Program-made: the position numbers and the translations under genes
DNA from: Pinguiococcus pyrenoidosus
Lineage: Eukaryota > Sar > Pinguiophyceae > Pinguiochrysidales > Pinguiochrysidaceae
Length of the DNA stretch: 16,365 bases
Assembly: GCA_019677205.1 (NCBI GenBank)
Contig: JAAMXY010001204.1
Span: forward strand, 1-16,365
Reading direction: 5' to 3'
Notes under the pieces: generated by a model
Told to the model about the DNA's origin: nothing
What the model saw: only the letters and a program-made list of their open reading frames with translations
Database searches by the model: none
Part shown: in pieces, positions 15,078 to 16,365 of the stretch
Numbering within the stretch: position 1 is the stretch's first letter
Layout of the letters: each line of letters begins with the position of its first letter

Positions 15078-15648
15078 TTACGCTCTGAGATGCTTCGGGA
15101 TCTTCTTCCAGTAGTTCGGTCCGAGGTCCTCTCCGTCCACGAACCTCTGCCTCATTCTGGCTAGGTGCCTCGGCACGTACGGCTCATGGTTGCTGTTGTG
15201 GTAATGAAGAGAAGAGACGACGCGTTAGCGCCAGCTTGAATCCTCCCGGGCGCATTTCATATGACACTTGCGTTACAAACCTCTTCGGCTGCGGAGCCCC
15301 GGGAACGTACGGCACGATGTTTATCCTCGCTCTGCTCTTCAGCTTGCCACGACATGGCTGCTTGTACCAGGTGAACTGCACCACTCCGTCCATGGACGCG
15401 TGAAGAGTGAAATCCTTTCCGCGATGGACGTTCTCTCCCGGATGGAACGTCATTCCTCTCTGGCGCATGATGATCTCATTCTCCTTCACCCGTTGTCCAC
15501 CATGCCGCTTGAGTCCCAGGCGCCTCCCGATCGAGTTCCGCCCGTTCTGACTGGAGCCGCCGGCCTTCTTGGTCGCGAAGCGCACGAACTTTGCTGCTTC
15601 GGGCGCTCTCAAGGCGGAAATCCCACTCAACGCCGTGCGACAAAGCAT
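15078..15648 (-). CDS. MRPL27: Mitochondrial large-subunit ribosomal protein bL27m
   Basis: Component of the mitochondrial 50S-type subunit near the peptidyl-transferase centre. Exons 15281-15648 and 15078-15192: 160 residues. Start: ATG at 15646-15648, giving the presequence-like [20 protein letters not shown]. An open frame above it lacks homology. Seen: the full bL27 signature [14 protein letters not shown] (from residue 24), [32 protein letters not shown] and [16 protein letters not shown]. The 88-nt intron (15193-15280, GTTTGT...CAACAG) is supported because exon 2 reads [18 protein letters not shown]...[10 protein letters not shown] then stops, a plausible mitochondrial extension. Reading through the intron stays open for about 30 codons and ends in low-complexity residues. 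The leader lacks a signal peptide, so mitochondrial rather than plastid targeting is favoured. Confidence 0.93.
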
Positions 15649-16241
15649 CTTCTTCAGCGAGAAGTATACCCCGCAAATCGTCACAGATTCATGCACACGT
15701 CTCGTTGCGCGAGATGCGTGGCGCTGCCCACGCGTGTGTCTCGGGCATCATCGGGCACACCTCGCTGTACTCCCCAGGTACTTAAGTATGTACCCACAGT
15801 ATTCGCGTTGGTACTTCCTGATGGTACTCATCTAAGCCCAAAGCTCAAAGCTCCGAGCTCGCCGCGAGGGCTCTCTCTTCCACAGGCACGCAGCTCTTTC
15901 CGCCAGAGGGGCGTTTGCTTCTGGCTTGCCTCCTTCTTTTGGAGATACCGGCAAACCTTGAGAGGACGCCCTCACAGTTTCTATTGAAGAATTGCTTGAT
16001 TCGTTGGGTGGCCTCTGGCCTCGACCTATCAGACTACATGGTCACCGCTGCTGCGCAGCAAGCTCGCCGATCCTTGTAAGTCTCTGGCAAATCTAATCAG
16101 CGCAGAGATGCAGCGCTGCAGCCGAGCGCGAGCTACGCGGTCCCTATGGGCATTCACTATACACCTCCGTCAGCCTCACCGCGCACGATCCACCACAGCG
16201 ACTTGGCCTGAAAACCCATCCAGCTGAGCTGTCCAGCAAGA
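15649..16241. promoter_or_regulatory. Region upstream of bL27m and of the right-edge gene
   Basis: About 590 bp with no recognised coding frame. Near bL27m: GATTTGCGG on the minus strand (15671-15679), 22 nt before its ATG. In the middle: GGTACT at 15777, 15810 and 15823, with the palindrome TACTTAAGTA at 15779-15788. On the right: two perfect 12-bp palindromes, TGCTGCGCAGCA (16049-16060) and TGCAGCGCTGCA (16109-16120), exactly 60 bp apart. A divergent promoter is inferred if the right-edge gene is real. Confidence 0.4.
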
Positions 16242-16365
16242 ATGCCACTGTCTCTCTCCTTCGATCACAGAGCAGTGGTTGAGCAGAAGTCGTCCGAAAG
16301 GACAATCTTGTCCGCGAGGCATGTCCGCTTCACCGAAAAGACTCCCGCGGAGCTGGATGACCCGT
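16242..16365 (+). CDS. Possible start of an unidentified gene, truncated by window edge
   Basis: ATG at 16242-16244 (AGAATGC context) opens a frame of 41 codons to the edge: MPLSLSFDHRAVVEQ then SSERTILSARHVRFTEKT and PAELDDP. About four fifths of its third codon positions from residue 14 on are G or C, as in the confirmed genes here. No family is recognised. The opposite strand is also open for about 30 codons and could be the 3' end of a minus gene. More sequence to the right would decide. Confidence 0.38.
   Translation, partial: MPLSLSFDHRAVVEQKSSERTILSARHVRFTEKTPAELDDP

Overview
This is nuclear DNA from a eukaryote with short GT-AG introns and G+C-rich coding regions. It is most likely an alga with a secondary plastid of red-algal origin. 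Two proteins, LL-diaminopimelate aminotransferase and an unknown protein of about 830 residues, begin with a signal peptide followed by a transit-peptide-like stretch with a Phe at or near the predicted cleavage site. That is the leader type of cryptophytes, stramenopiles, haptophytes and some alveolates. I cannot resolve the lineage further from this window alone. Gene names below come from recognised conserved motifs, not from a database search.

Layout from left to right. A tRNA m2,2G26 methyltransferase TRM1 runs off the left edge (minus; 3' end missing). USP39/Sad1, a spliceosomal pseudo-deubiquitinase, follows (plus, 1 intron). Next are a SET-domain protein with a PCNA-binding PIP box (minus) and a GGNBP2-like protein (plus, at least 4 well-supported introns; 5' exons uncertain). 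An unrecognised, largely helical plastid-targeted protein (minus, 1 intron) and plastid LL-DAP aminotransferase (plus, 2 introns) come next. A small basic protein with a NOL7/NUC129-like C-terminus (minus, 1 intron), mitochondrial ribosomal protein bL27m (minus, 1 intron) and a possible gene start at the right edge (plus) complete the window. The order of strands is - + - + - + - - +, so neighbours are mostly divergent pairs sharing a 0.3-0.7 kb promoter region or convergent pairs 58-220 bp apart.

The genes do not form one pathway. Two are linked to RNA or ribosome biology of nucleus and nucleolus (USP39, NOL7-like), two serve mitochondrial or dual-compartment translation (TRM1 with a possible mitochondrial start, bL27m), two are plastid proteins, and one is a chromatin protein likely tied to replication.

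Points worth attention: an exact 16-bp element just upstream of both the USP39 and SET start codons; a PIP box in a SET protein whose usual Asn-His-Ser motif is altered; a SAP-like insertion inside the USP fold of USP39; an intron flanked by a 10-bp direct repeat that covers both splice junctions, as expected from intron gain by target-site duplication; and a large plastid-targeted protein with no recognisable family. I saw no CRISPR array, insertion sequence, tRNA or rRNA gene.
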